From Megascapheus bottae (taxonomy: Eukaryota; Chordata; Mammalia; Rodentia; Geomyidae), in the NCBI GenBank assembly GCA_024803745.1, contig JANJXV010000160.1, forward strand, positions 874,001 through 938,000: a stretch of 64,000 nt of DNA, written 5' to 3'. Positions 22,855-33,929 of this stretch are shown here, piece after piece (position 1 is the first letter of the stretch; each line of letters starts with the position of its first letter). The notes under the pieces were generated by a model. That model was given only the letters and a program-made list of their open reading frames with translations, was not told where the DNA came from and searched no databases. Position numbers and translations under genes: made by a program.

Positions 22855-23377
22855 ATCCTTCAGAGACCAAACTTGAGTGGTTTCCATGTAAATATTTGGA
22901 TTCATATTCAGAGTGGGATGTATGCCAACAGGGGAAAAAAACTTCAGTTATTTCTATTAATCTTTATGTTAATAACGGTGTTGTTATTTTTAGTTTTAAA
23001 TTGTCCCTTCACACATATAAATAGATATCACACACATACAAGGCTTGTGTCACGTTGTACCTAAGTGAAAACACAAGCAAATAGAAAATCAAAACACATT
23101 TTTTTAAGGAGTAACTTTTATCTGAACCAAGAATATATCGGCCTGGATCCAGGACTTATGTTCTTTTTACTAAAACAGTGTGTGTTTCCAAACATTGACT
23201 ATTAGTGTCCCAGCCCATTCGTAATGAATTGTTTCTATATGCAATTCCCTATGAAAAGTAAGTATGGCTACCTGGGAAGTGCTGGATTTTAGGGCTCATT
23301 AGGAGATGAGCAAGAGAAACTACAGGCACTTTTTTGTATCTTGAAAGCAGGGAGCTTTAAAAAAAAATCAGAGGTTA
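22855..23377. other. Unannotated stretch
   Basis: Nothing identified. Confidence 0.5.
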
Positions 23378-23519
23378 TAAGCTAGGGATTTAGTTTGCCT
23401 ACCACATGAAAGCCTTCCTCAATGCAGGATGTTTACCTAACATGTGTGAGACCTGAGATCCTCTCATCTCAGCCTTCTGAGTAGCTAGGGTTACAGGTAT
23501 GAGCCACCGGCACCCAGCA
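23378..23519. mobile_element. ID-like fragment joined to an antisense 7SL head
   Basis: Plus-strand gctagggatttagtttgcct (ID-like) runs into reversed tcagccttctgagtagctag of a 7SL-type head at about 23448. This suggests two insertions or a rearranged junction. Confidence 0.55.
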
Positions 23520-23526
23520 TCAAATG

Positions 23527-23714
23527 TTTTTGTTTTTTGTTTTGCCAGACCTAGGGCTTGAATTCAGGGCCTGAGCATTGTCCTTGGGCATTCCTCAAGG
23601 CTAGAGCTCTACCACTTGAGCACAGCACAGCTGTTTTCCATATATGTGATACTGAGGAATCGAACCTGGGTCTTCATGAATGCTAGGCAAGCACTCTACC
23701 ATGCTACTAGCCTC
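23527..23714 (-). mobile_element. IDL-Geo SINE, antisense
   Basis: Reversed Geo tail then reversed ID half (gaatcgaacctgggtcttca). tcaaatg flanks it at 23520-23526 and 23715-23721. The first about 15 bases of the element are degenerate. Confidence 0.9.
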
Positions 23715-23721
23715 TCAAATG

Positions 23722-24366
23722 GTTTTTAATAGGAGAACACCTATGAATAAATAACTTGAAATGTGCATCCTTTGGTAATCACTATTTTCAACCACAAGAA
23801 GACAAGTAATGCCTCTGGCTGTATGTAAAGGACACATATAGTTTGAAATAAAGGGCACAGAGTATGATGTTGGGAAGAAATATGATTATCATCAGTCAAA
23901 TCCAGAATATGGGGCATCTGTAAGACAAATAAGCATGTAGAGAAAAGGATATTCGCTATTGTAACTGATGGTCCTAAACCATTACTATAGTTACAATGTA
24001 AGGAATTTGAATCTTGCTCTGAAAAAAAAGCCATAACTATATTTCTAAGGCAAATATAGAATGTTGAACACTCACTAAGCAACAGATGAGACATAAGAAA
24101 TTATTGTCAAATGTCGATGTGGCTTTTAAATGTCTTTATCTGTTATTGATGCATACTAATGTACTTGTGAGTAAAATGCTAGAATATCTTATTTGCTTTA
24201 AATTATTATAGAAATAAAAGCTTGGGAGAAGATCTGGACCCAGACCTGTAAATGTTAATGACTGTGGAAGCCACGGGATTAGTGCCTGGAAGTTTATTAT
24301 ATAATTGTCCTACTTTTTGTACACGTTGGAAATTTTCCTATGAAATACTTTAAAAATTAAAAAGCA
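23722..24366. other. Unannotated stretch
   Basis: A 117-codon minus-strand frame at 23741-24094 starts with an ordinary ATG in AT-rich sequence and matches nothing I know. I do not call it a gene. Confidence 0.5.
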
Positions 24367-24561
24367 GGGCCGGGAGTTTGGCCTAGTGGTTAAAGTGCTT
24401 GCCTAGCATGCATGAAGACCCGGGTTCGATTCCTCAGTACCACATACATAGAAAAAAGCCGGAAATGGTGCTGAGGCTCAAGTGGTAGAGCTCTAGCCTT
24501 GAGAAAATCCAAGGACAGTGCTCAGGCCCTGAGCTCAAACCCAGGGCTGGCAAAAAAAAAA
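24367..24561 (+). mobile_element. IDL-Geo SINE
   Basis: Full length, close in sequence to the copies at 22.6 and 35.4 kb (gaagacccgggttcgattcc). It abuts the next SINE at its A-tail. Confidence 0.94.
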
Positions 24562-24793
24562 GCCAGGTACCAGTGGTTCATATCTGTCATCCTAGCTACT
24601 CAGGAAGATAAAATCTGAGGATCACAGTTCAAAGCCAGCCCAGACAGAAATGGCCCAGACAGAAACGTCCTCAAGACTCTCATCTTCAATTAATTACAGA
24701 AAAAGCCACAAGTGGTGCTGTAGCTCAAGTGGTAGAGTGCCAGCCTTGAATGAAAGGAGCTAAGGGACAACACCTAGGTCCAGGACTAGCAAA
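24562..24793 (+). mobile_element. 7SL-headed Geo SINE
   Basis: Complete but older than its upstream neighbour. It has a short internal duplication of cccagacagaaa in the junction region. Confidence 0.85.
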
Positions 24794-24814
24794 GTAGCTA
24801 TTCAGAGGCAGAAT

Positions 24815-24905
24815 GAATGAACTCCCACTGAGCTGTGTCCTGTGTTGGGTCTGATGCTAGGATGAGACATACAAAGATACACAATGCATTCATGTCCACT
24901 CGATC
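24815..24905 (-). mobile_element. L2 fragment (tentative)
   Basis: Weak similarity to the reversed L2 3' region (ggtctgatgctaggatgaga, then cataca...acacaatgcattcatgtcc). Confidence 0.35.
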
Positions 24906-25473
24906 GTATTACATGTGTTTCAGTTCATAAGTCTGAGAGGCCTCTTAGGAGATTCCCATGTTGGGGACCATCCGTGACAGAACCTGCAGGGAGGACTTCT
25001 GCAAATTGTTCATTCTGTCATCTCGTTTAACCACTGTCCTGCCCATCATCCAAGAATCTGAGCCGTTTCTCCTACCATCCTGGGACACCTAGTCTGAAAT
25101 CCCAAAGGAAGACAAGGCCCTGGAGCTCAACCATGGGCCCCAATCCAGCACCCCACTCCCCACCCCCAGGCCAGGCATCACCACTTCCCAGCCCATCGCC
25201 TACAGGAGGAGCAGTTCCTTCAAAGGACATCTGGAGGTCATGTGGCTGCAGTGCCCACTGCGGCTATTGAATACTGAAGTGGAATGAAAAAGCCATCAAC
25301 ATTGCTTCTCGGTTCATCAGACTGGAAAGCGACGCCCTGCCATTAGAGACTAAAGTCAAAGACTCACGAGGCGCTGAGTTACGCAGTGTGCACGACCATA
25401 CATACTTGGCAATCTCTCATTTAGGGCTCACTGAAACAGCATTAACTTTCATTTTTCAGGTTATAAGGGGGGG
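24906..25473. other. Unannotated stretch
   Basis: GC-richer at 25060-25240. No splice-bounded block convincing enough to call. Confidence 0.45.
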
Positions 25474-25563
25474 TAGGGAGAGAGAGGGAGAGGGAGAGAG
25501 AGAGAGAAAGACAGAGACAGAGACAGAGACAGACAGAGAGAGAGAGAGAGAGAGAGACAGAGG
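25474..25563 (+). repeat. (GA)n / (GACA)n purine-rich microsatellite
   Basis: gagaggga and gagacaga units, ending in (ga)n. Confidence 0.95.
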
Positions 25564-26166
25564 AGATGTAACTTACCCAAGATCAAACACCATTTAGGAT
25601 TTTTTTATTCATTAATTGAGTTTAAAACAATGTAGGAGTTACACAAAGCACACACCTGCCGGCTAGTTGAAACTGCTGACTACTAGTGTGAGGCCTTTCT
25701 TCTATGCCATGCTAGTGCACCAGTTGCCTCAGATTAAAGCCTTTCTCTCAGATCACTACAATTGCACGTTCTAGAGCCTTGGGCTCTAGAACAAGGAACC
25801 CAGGCATCTCGGTTCTGTCTTTCATACGGTGTGGAGTAGCCAACTTAATGGTGGAAACGTACATTCCTTGGGCAAGTACTGTATGCATCAATGCACACAC
25901 TCATGTCATGTATGTAAGTGTAGACAGAGATGGATGAATAGATCATGACAGGTGCATGGATGGTGTATGCGTTGTGTATGTTTGTACCTAGCTATTTGTA
26001 AATACATGTAACAAGTTGAGAAAAGCATCACCAAGCCAATACAGCTTTTTTTCTACCTTAGGAAGGGGAAAAAAAGTCAAACACTACCAGAAGTTAGAAG
26101 ACATATACTAATGTTTCTTTTAAATAAGCTTCCAAAAATACAAACAAAACAGATGGCATAATTTAA
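25564..26166. other. Unannotated stretch
   Basis: Nothing identified. Confidence 0.45.
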
Positions 26167-26175
26167 ATATGTATG

Positions 26176-26206
<31 letters not shown>
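26167..26206. repeat. (TATG)n(TA)n microsatellite
   Basis: Three tatg units pass into about 12 TA dinucleotides. Confidence 0.95.
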
Positions 26207-26219
26207 CATGTGTAACATC

Positions 26220-26330
26220 CGTGTACCAATAGCAGTTAATAATCATTAAGCACAAATTCTGTACCCAGGGATTCTTCTCCATGTTTAATTAAGTTTAATT
26301 CTCTGCTCGCTACACCCCTGCAGGCACATT
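26220..26330 (-). mobile_element. MIR SINE fragment (weak)
   Basis: Antisense pattern gcagttaataatcattaagc, then ctgtacccagggattcttct. Confidence 0.4.
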
Positions 26331-26517
26331 CTCCTAACACCACCTTTGAACAGCAGACAGGAAAGGGGCATAGTTTTTAGGCAGCTGCCCTCATCTCACA
26401 AAGCACAAATAAATGTCCCACCACCTCTGACCCCCACTCCTCTTCCCCAAACAAGCACTGAGGCCATTTTCTTTTCTGTTTTCTAACAGCATTCTGTGCA
26501 TAACCAAGCGTGGTTTT

Positions 26518-26960
26518 AAATGAGAAAAAAATTATATAGAAAGGTATACAGCATAATAAACCCAACACCTACATATCCACCCTCTGCAATTAAAAGTTAA
26601 TGTTTATTTACATCCGTTAGGGTGTATTTAACATCTAGAATAACACTCAGTAACACTGGAATTTTCCTCGTTGCCTCTCCCAAGTTCACTCAGGCTTTAT
26701 AGACAGCTTGCTCTTTATCAGCTGAGCAATCTTCTTATTCATGTGTTTGCTGGAGAGATTACTAAAGCTGTGTAAATCCCATAAACAACATGCAACAACA
26801 TATAGAACTGTGGTATAGTTTCATCTATTCCCTGCAGCATTTGTTTATCCTTGACATTATTTTCAAAGACCCATTTGGGCTGGCACATACCCATTCATCC
26901 ATTATCATAGCTCTATGACACAGAATCATGTTCATGTAAATTTTTGTCAATATAAACTCA
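26518..26960 (-). mobile_element. Ancient L1M-type fragment
   Basis: Words typical of old L1 in reverse: agaaaggtatacagcataat, cacctacatatccaccctct, acatgcaacaacatatagaa and tacccattcatccattatca. Confidence 0.45.
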
Positions 26961-26984
26961 TTTATTGGTCAGAGTATGGATTAA

Positions 26985-27480
26985 TATATACTAGTATGTA
27001 ATGTATTGATATATAATGTACTAATATATAGCTAGCATGTTTAATATATTTGTAATATACACTCTTATTATAGTATATTATATTATTAGAAAATATGTTT
27101 ATAGATTATATTTATTTTTTTTCCCAATCTTGGGGCTTAAACTCAGGGCCTGAGCACTGTCCTTGGGCTTTACTCAAGGCTAGTTTTCTACCACTTCCAG
27201 CTTTCCTGTGTATGTGATATGGAAGAATAGAGCCCAGGTCTTTGTGCATTCTAGGCAAGTACTTTACCACTGAGTCAAACTCCCAGCCCCTATATTTATA
27301 AATGTATTATATTATATACTTACAACACATTATAAAAACATTTAGAATATGGTATAATTATATTATTAAATATAATATATAGTAGTATAGTATATATAGT
27401 ATATAAATAGTATAGTGTATATTACTGGATTGTATATGCTGTAATATATACACTAAATATATTATATATAAATGCATGTA
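26985..27480. repeat. AT-rich low-complexity region
   Basis: Dominated by taatata and tatata words. An IDL-Geo copy interrupts it at 27116-27290. Confidence 0.9.
27116..27290 (-). mobile_element. IDL-Geo SINE, antisense, with 9-bp target duplication
   Basis: Reversed Geo tail (ggggcttaaactcagggcct), then reversed ID half ending ctcccagcccc. tatatttat occurs on both sides (27107-27115, 27291-27299). It lacks part of the Geo centre. Confidence 0.9.
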
Positions 27481-28869
27481 CTGTGTATAGATTATACTTC
27501 TGTAGACAGATTTATAGATTTATATCTGTAGATTAGTAAATACATTAATTGATTAACATATTAATACATAAATCTAGACCCTAATAGATTAATTTGGTTG
27601 ATTACTACATTTTAAAATTGAAGTTCATATAACATAAAATATACCATTACATCAACTTTGTAGGATATGTTTTTCAAAAGAACTAATTTCAAAGTAAATT
27701 GAGGATTCCCTAACTTAAATATGCCAAAACCAGTAAGGGAGACAGCACTCTCCAGACATGCCTGTCCTTTCAAGTTATATTTCCCAAACCACCTAAACTC
27801 AAATGGCTCACAGCCACCTCCATTCAGTTTAGGCTTCATTCTGCTGGAGTTGCTAACTGCCCATCTACATTAGCAAACTCAAAGTGGATCCAGCAATCTA
27901 GATTGGCTTCTCTGGACAAAGAGCAATCTATCTTCATTTGTCCTTGAACAAAATGCCATACGGTGAAAAGTAACAAACATCTCTCTCTTACATTCAGAGG
28001 AGCTGAAAGTCTGGCACCCAGGTTATCCAGCTTGGCTGCCCTCTGGTGAGAGCTCTTTCTGTATGGAGTCCTTGGTGCTTTCTCGTTATCTCTTTCTTCA
28101 CAGGTAGAGGAAAGGGGAAGTCTAATCTCCCTTTCTCTTTTTACAGGTCACTGATCTGTCAGGAGGGTCCCCACCCTTGTAATTTCATTATCCTGTCATG
28201 ACTCCAGCAAAGTCTGATCTCTCAACACCACCACACAGTGGGTTAGTGTTTCGATATATTAATAGGTGGTGCAGGGGAGGGAAAGCATTGGGTCTCCCCG
28301 AGGCCGAGCCGAGCCTGGGTGTAAATACACGGCCCATTTGTGCAGTGGGTGCAAAATACGGCGATGAGCTAAATGTCCCCACCCAGTGTCCAGATTCTGG
28401 CCCTGGTCTCAGGTGCGGGTACAGAGCAGTCAAGCCATGGCTGCCTGCCTCCTGCTCCAGAAGTGAGGCAAACATTTGCTGCTGGGATGGAAAGGCCTGC
28501 TTCTCTGTTTTGTCTGTGAAAACTGCCTCTCATAAATAAGAGATCAAACCAGGAACGCATATCAAAGCAGATGCAGCCAGAGCCGGGCTAGCCAGGAAGG
28601 AAGACAGAGAATTATAAAATGAGTCTACAGCCCTTGAGCTGAGCATGACAAGGAAGGAAGAAGCAAAATCACCCCAGAACCTGAGGAATGTGCTACCCAG
28701 AGACTGTTCCACTACTAACAGGAATGGATCACCCAACTAATTCATCTGTCTAACCACCCAACGTGGAAAACTGCACCTCTTAGGACACAGAGACCCTGGG
28801 AATGGATCAGTTGTATAACCAAACCACCTGGCTACCTTCCCACTCAGCCATGTCAGCAATTTAAGTGTT
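27481..28869. other. Unannotated stretch with a GC-richer island
   Basis: 28180-28560 has more CpG than its surroundings and overlapping frames on both strands. A strong pyrimidine tract plus AG ends at 28147, but all three frames after it stop within about 20 codons. I leave it as unclassified sequence. Confidence 0.45.
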
Positions 28870-28992
28870 CAGATCAGGAGAGACCGGAGTTGGAATCCCA
28901 TTTCCATCATTTACACATTAAAATCACTTCTGGGTTAGGAACTTGAGCCCCACCAATCTACTTTCCAGACCTGTAAAACTGGGATAACGGAT
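28870..28992 (+). mobile_element. MIR SINE
   Basis: Sense MIR order: ggagttggaatcccatttcc, gttaggaacttgagcccc, ccagacctgtaaaactggg. Confidence 0.7.
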
Positions 28993-28994
28993 TG

Positions 28995-29208
28995 GGTGCT
29001 GATGGGCTCGTGCCAGTCCTCCTAGCTACTCAGGAGGCTGAGATCTGAGGATCACAGTTCAAAGCCAGCCCAGAAAGGAATATCCCTGAGATTCACCAAT
29101 TAACTACTGCCCCCTCTAAAAGACCAAAAGGAGCGCTGTGGCTCAGTTGACATTGATGCTAGCCTTGAGCAAAAAAAGCTCAGGGACAGCACCCAGGCCC
29201 TGAGCTCG
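28995..29208 (+). mobile_element. 7SL-headed Geo SINE
   Basis: Good head and tail. No clear A-run survives at the 3' end. Confidence 0.85.
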
Positions 29209-29629
29209 AGTGGTGGCATGCACTCACAGGCATACCGGTTTCCTCTGAGTCACGAGACACCTGAGTAGTGAGGTTGACCACACTTGAGGGCCCATGGCTT
29301 CAGAGATACCTGCCAACATTTCCTATCCCAGGCCTCACAGAGCTGCAGTGAGGAGGAAAAGCTACATGCTGGGAAATGACCCCCTGGCCTACAGGATATG
29401 GTGGGCTCCCTTGGCTTTGCCCTAAGACAGAAAAGGCTCACAAGGCCTTCTTCACCCAAAGCCCTCAGGTCCCATCTGGATCTTAGGAGAACTGATAGAA
29501 ATCCTGAGCATTCATTCCTGTGGAAGAGCTCTTTCTCTCCTGCATCTAAGCGCAAGACAGCTCTAAGCTGACCTTGGAGTCCCTGGAGTCTAGGACAGCT
29601 TCAAAACAGTACATAGAAGAAAGCATGCC
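29209..29629. other. Unannotated stretch
   Basis: A 101-codon minus-strand frame at 29250-29555 shows no domain. Nothing else identified. Confidence 0.5.
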
Positions 29630-29745
29630 CGTTAGGGACCCGCCATTCTGGGTTGGAAAACTGGCTCCATCAGTTGGCCACTTGTTCATGTTACTGAACC
29701 CCCAGATTCTCATCAGTAATGAAAATGATGATCCAATGTTTTAAA
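29630..29745 (+). mobile_element. MIR SINE fragment
   Basis: Sense pattern: ggttggaaaactggctccat, gttactgaacccccagattc, tcatcagtaatgaaaatgat. Confidence 0.65.
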
Positions 29746-29949
29746 GCAGACTGTCCAAAACATCTAAGTGAGAAATGGGAAAAGTGAATTTCCTGCACTC
29801 AACTGGGGAGAATGCTATGCATGATGAACCTACCAACAGTCGTTGTGATAAAACTGTGGATGAACATTTGCTAACTGTGTTGACTGCTGTTGGCGTCCCC
29901 TGCACCCCTGACTATCAACCCATTTTATCTTCTAAAGAACCCTGAGAGA

Positions 29950-30157
29950 AACCGATAGCTCTCATCCCAGCCACTCAGGAGGCTGGGGTCTGAGGATCAT
30001 GGTTCAAAGCCAGCCCAGGTAGGAAAGTCTGTGAGACTCTTATCTCCAATTAGCCATAATAAGAAAAAAAAAGCCAGAAGAGGAGATGTGGCTCAAGTGC
30101 TAGCCTTGAGTAAAAAAGCTCAAGGACAGCACCCAAACCGTGAGTTCAAGCCCAGGA
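29950..30157 (+). mobile_element. 7SL-headed Geo SINE with expanded tail
   Basis: Complete copy whose 3' tail passes without a break into (CA)n and then a long purine tract. Confidence 0.88.
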
Positions 30158-30383
30158 CACACACACACACACACAGAGGAGGGGGGGAGAGGGAGGAGAA
30201 GGGGGAGGGAGGGGGAGGGAGGGAGAAGGAGGGAGAGGGAGGGAGAGGGAGGGAGAGGGAGGGGGGAGGGGGGGGGAGGGGGGGAGGGAGAGAGGGAGAG
30301 AGGGAGAGAGGGAGAGAGGGAGAGAGGGAGAGAGGGAGAGAGGGAGAGAGGAAGAGGGAGAGGGAGAGAGGGAGAGAGAGAAG
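30158..30383 (+). repeat. (CA)n followed by (GGGA/GAGA)n purine tract
   Basis: A short CA run to about 30174 gives way to about 200 bp of A/G only, with a regular gagagagg register at 30289-30350. Confidence 0.96.
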
Positions 30384-30402
30384 CACAGCAGAGGCAGTGT
30401 GA

Positions 30403-30810
30403 TGGTTAGTCTTGAATGGCAACCTGATTGGCTTGGGGGAAACCTAGGAAGTTAGGAAAGGCCACCTTGGGGTGTGTCTGAGTCCTTTCCTGAGAGCAAT
30501 AACTGAAGGGAAGACCCAATGAAGGGGTAGAAATCTCTCTGAAAGTGAGCAGAATCCTCCCAGGGCCTAATCAGGGTAAGAGGAAAAAGGGAAAGGAAGC
30601 CACCTCAAGCAAACTTTCTCCTTCTCCCTCCCTTCTCTTCCTCATCCTCTCAATCCCTCCCCTCTCCTCTTTGGCCACCAGGACATAACTTGCTTTGATC
30701 TTTCCTGCACCATTCCTACCAGAATGACCTTAAGCACAGAGCAAATACCTTTTCTCTTAGGTTGTTTTCTCTGTTGTTTGTCCCAGCAATGAGAACTTAA
30801 TCAACAGGGA
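30403..30810 (+). mobile_element. ERVL-type solo LTR (MLT2-like)
   Basis: Starts tgtgatggttagtcttgaat and soon reads ctgattggcttggggg and ggtgtgtctgagtc, the 5' order of MLT2-type LTRs. A pyrimidine-rich middle and a terminal cttaatcaaca are compatible with the tg...ca rule. No duplication is apparent. Confidence 0.6.
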
Positions 30811-30829
30811 ACATGCTTGGGTATCTCTG

Positions 30830-30930
30830 CTTTGTAGGAAACTGAGGCACAGGGAAGCGGCAAGCCTGTAGTCAAGGGCAAGGGCAAGGTCACAAGATGA
30901 TAGGAGCCCGCATCAGAATTCAAGAAAGCC
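30830..30930 (-). mobile_element. MIR SINE fragment
   Basis: Antisense MIR: ggaaactgaggcacagggaa, caaggtcacaagatgatagg, cagaattcaag. Confidence 0.75.
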
Positions 30931-31584
30931 ATCTAGCCTGGAGCCATGCTTCTTAGTCCCTCTGTTGTTCTTCTTTCACCTGCTCTTCAGCCAGAGGTGG
31001 CCTTAGACGTGGCAAAGCCCCACATTAACTCGGGCACGCTGCCACTTTTGTCTTTGCATCACTTGGTTCAAATATTCTGCCCCTGGCAGAACATTTCCCT
31101 ACCTCACAGGCATCTTGGCAACAATTATAAACTTCTTATTAAATTCTTATTAACTCATTAGAGAATTTAAAAAAAAAGCACTGCTCAAATTAACCACATC
31201 AACCATTAGTCTTCTCTCAGTTTGTGAATCCCATTTGCTCTCAGGAATAACAAGGAATGAGATCAGATGATAAATGATAGTATTTATGGGCTGTTTGGGT
31301 TGCAATTTCTCCCAGTGTGAGGGTTTAAAATCATTGGTCCTGAGCTGATCAGATTAAATCATGTTAGGTATGGCTCAAGCCTTCACATGGCTTCTTCTGA
31401 GCATTATTTGTTCTAAGTAAATATTATTTGATAATATGCAGATTCCCAATCCTACAAATAAATTTCCCCAAAGCAGTGTCTTCCATACTTACCGTGACTC
31501 TTGGGTTGCAAGAAACATAACTAGAACTGATTTGAACCAAAAGTAAGGAAGGGAAAGATTGATCGTGCTGTGTAAGAGCAGGAA
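30931..31584. other. Unannotated stretch
   Basis: Nothing identified with confidence. Confidence 0.45.
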
Positions 31585-31807
31585 GATGGCTGGGGGCTCA
31601 GATATGTAATCTGAGCTACAGAGAGGCTGAGACCTGAGGATCTTGGTTTGAAGCCAGCCCAAGCAGGAAAAGTCTATGAGACTCATCTCCAATTAACTAT
31701 TCAAAAAGCCACAAGTGGAGCTGTGATTTAAGTGGTAGAATGCCAGCCCTGAGTGAAAAATCTCAGGGACAGTGCCCAGGCCTTGAGTTCAAGCCCTTGT
31801 GCCAGCA
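31585..31807 (+). mobile_element. 7SL-headed Geo SINE with purine tail
   Basis: Complete head, junction (gactcatctccaattaacta) and tail (gcccaggccttgagttcaag). It runs straight into the GA tract. Confidence 0.88.
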
Positions 31808-31977
31808 CAGAAGAAAGACAGAAAGAGAGAGGAGAAAGGTGGAAGGGAAGGAAGAGAGGGAGAGGGAGGAAGGGAAGAGAAAACAAAGTGAGGCAAAGAG
31901 AGGGAGAAAGAAATCAAGAGAAAAATAGAGGAAGAGAGAGAAATAAAAGGAGACAGAGAGAAAGGCAACAGACAAGA
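31808..31977 (+). repeat. GA/GAAA-rich purine tract at a SINE tail
   Basis: About 170 bp of A/G with rare C/T, irregular gaaagagag units. Confidence 0.92.
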
Positions 31978-32069
31978 AAATGGCTTAGTAGTTTCTTTAA
32001 AAGCATACATTTGCCATGTAACCAGCTTTCCCATGCCCTTGTACTTTTAAGAGAAAGACTATGAAAGTC

Positions 32070-32545
32070 TATGTCCACAAAAAGATATATAGCCAAATGT
32101 ACAAGACACTATTACTCATCATTTTCAGTCAGAAATTGAAAGTTGGGGGGGGAGAAACCACCCAACAACAGACAAATGGATCAATCATGAACTACTGGAC
32201 TATTGATGTGAGGATCAACAGAAACATATCTTCAAATTATTATGCTGAATTAAACAAGCCAGACCAAAACACAGAATACATATTGTAGAGTTCCCTGGAC
32301 ACAAAATACTAGAAAGTAAAAATTACTTGTGACGGAAACAGATCGGTGGTTGCCTGGGGTTTAGAGGGCAATGAAGAGAAAGGCCTCAAAGGGGCTCCAG
32401 TACACGCTGGGATGCTGTGGATCTATTCACGGTATTGGTGGTGACTCAAGGAACATCCTCTAATGACACACGTGAAAACGTACACAAGCTATTACATCAA
32501 CCGCATCTCCTTAAAGCTGAAGAACGAAAGAAAATAGTGGGTCAC
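32070..32545 (+). mobile_element. Ancient L1M 3' region
   Basis: Old L1 order: atgtccacaaaaagatatat, agacaaatggatcaatcatg, attatgctgaattaaacaag, cagatcggtggttgcctggg and ctattcacggtattggtggt. The 60-75 codon frames across it are debris. Confidence 0.75.
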
Positions 32546-32811
32546 ACCACCAACAGCCTTCATTTCAAACAGCAGATAGGATACACGGAAAGACTGTAAA
32601 CCCCACCCCGCTCATCTCTTTCTCAATTCTCCATGACGGCCTGGGCACCTCTGCAAGGTAACCTTGTCCCAACTACTGCACATGTGAGGACCTTGGGTGC
32701 TGGCAACACTAGGAGCTCAACAATCAAGAAGGCCCCCACTCTGCTTTGGTCTGTCTGCACAAGACCACAGATAGACTCTACATGCCTGTGTTTCCCTTCA
32801 GGCCACTACTT

Positions 32812-33165
32812 AGAAATGGGAGGAGGGAGGACGAAAGGGAGGAGGAGGGAGGAGGAAGAAGGAGGGAAGAGGAAGAAGGAGGAAGAAGGAGGGACGAGGA
32901 GGAAGGAGGGAGGGGGAGGGGGAGGGGAGGGAGGGGGAAAGGAGGAAAGAGGGAGGGGGAGGAAGGAGGGAGGGGGAGGAAAGAGGGAGGGGGAGGGGGG
33001 AGGAGGAGGGAGGGGAGGGGGAGGAAGGGGGAGGGGGAGGAGGAGGGAGGGGGAGGAGGAGGGAGGGGGAGGAGGAGGGGAGAGGAGGAGGAGGACAAGG
33101 ACCACGACAACAACAACAAAGAAGGAAGGAGAGATAGGTAGAGGGAGAAGAAAGAGAAGGAAGAT
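32812..33165 (+). repeat. 350-bp purine tract (GGA/GGGGA)n
   Basis: From 32812 to about 33093 the plus strand is A/G almost without exception. A short gaccacgac-acaac break and about 50 more purine-rich bases follow. Translations give the Glu/Gly/Arg- and Pro/Ser/Leu-rich frames on both strands. Confidence 0.97.
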
Positions 33166-33345
33166 GAGAGGGATGGTGGGAGAGAAAGAATTGGCCCTAT
33201 TTGAGATGTGTATTCACCCCTGTCGTTGGGAGGTAGGTCTAGTTCCAGAAGAAATAGATACCCAAACACAGTCTCAAAAGGGATTCATCGTAAGCCAAAA
33301 CTATATTGCAATTTTTTTTTATCTCTTCTACTGAGAACGATGAAA

Positions 33346-33465
33346 GGACTGACGCTGATCAAGATGCATGTGCTCATAAACTGACATGTGGAAGTGAAAC
33401 TCCTTTGTACAACGAGTGAAAGATTATAATAAAGTTACAATAAAAATATAACGGCTACAAATATG
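33346..33465 (+). mobile_element. 3' terminus of the unnamed dispersed repeat (copy B)
   Basis: Contains gctgatcaagatgcatgtgc, then ctcctttgtacaacgagtg and an A/T-rich end with aataaagttac. It matches copy A at 130-215. Confidence 0.5.
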
Positions 33466-33645
33466 TATTTAAATCACGCAATTTTTTTAGTGTAGGCAAA
33501 TCAACTGTTGACTGAAATATTAGGTGGTAAATGGCTGACATTAAATGTGAGCTCTGACACGGCCAATGCTACTAAACAGTAAATTCTATCTGACGCCGAG
33601 TGACTCCAGGTTGTGCCTTTTGCCTCAATCCAAGTGTTTTCTATG

Positions 33646-33852
33646 AGTTGGGCATGATCTTGCACACCTGTAAGCCCAGAACTTGAGAGGCTGAGGCAGA
33701 GAACCTCAAATTCACTGTCTCAAAAGACACAAAAGGACAGCAAGCAAACATTATTTTCTGTACCACACTCTGTTCTCAATTTCTCAAATTCTTGATCTAA
33801 ATTTAAAACATTTGCCTAGGTCTTGAGTTGAGCTCTCAACACCAAAAAAAAA
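33646..33852 (+). mobile_element. B1-dID SINE, diverged
   Basis: 7SL-like head (ttgggcatgatcttgcacac, then gagaggctgaggcagag) and an ID-like end (catttgcctaggtcttgag) before an A-run. Confidence 0.55.
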
Positions 33853-33929
33853 TGAAAACAAGAAGAAAACCCTGATAATCATTCCATATTTTTAAAAAAT
33901 CTATCTTTGTGGCCTTCAAGTCCCTCAGG

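Noticed and set aside
28147..28200. Protein-coding exon after the strong acceptor at 28147
   Set aside because: All three frames meet a stop within about 20 codons. A non-coding exon remains possible and is listed as a finding.
32633..33334. 233-codon open frame, the longest in the window
   Set aside because: It is dominated by the purine tract and translates to Glu/Gly/Arg runs. The opposite strand is equally open because of base composition.
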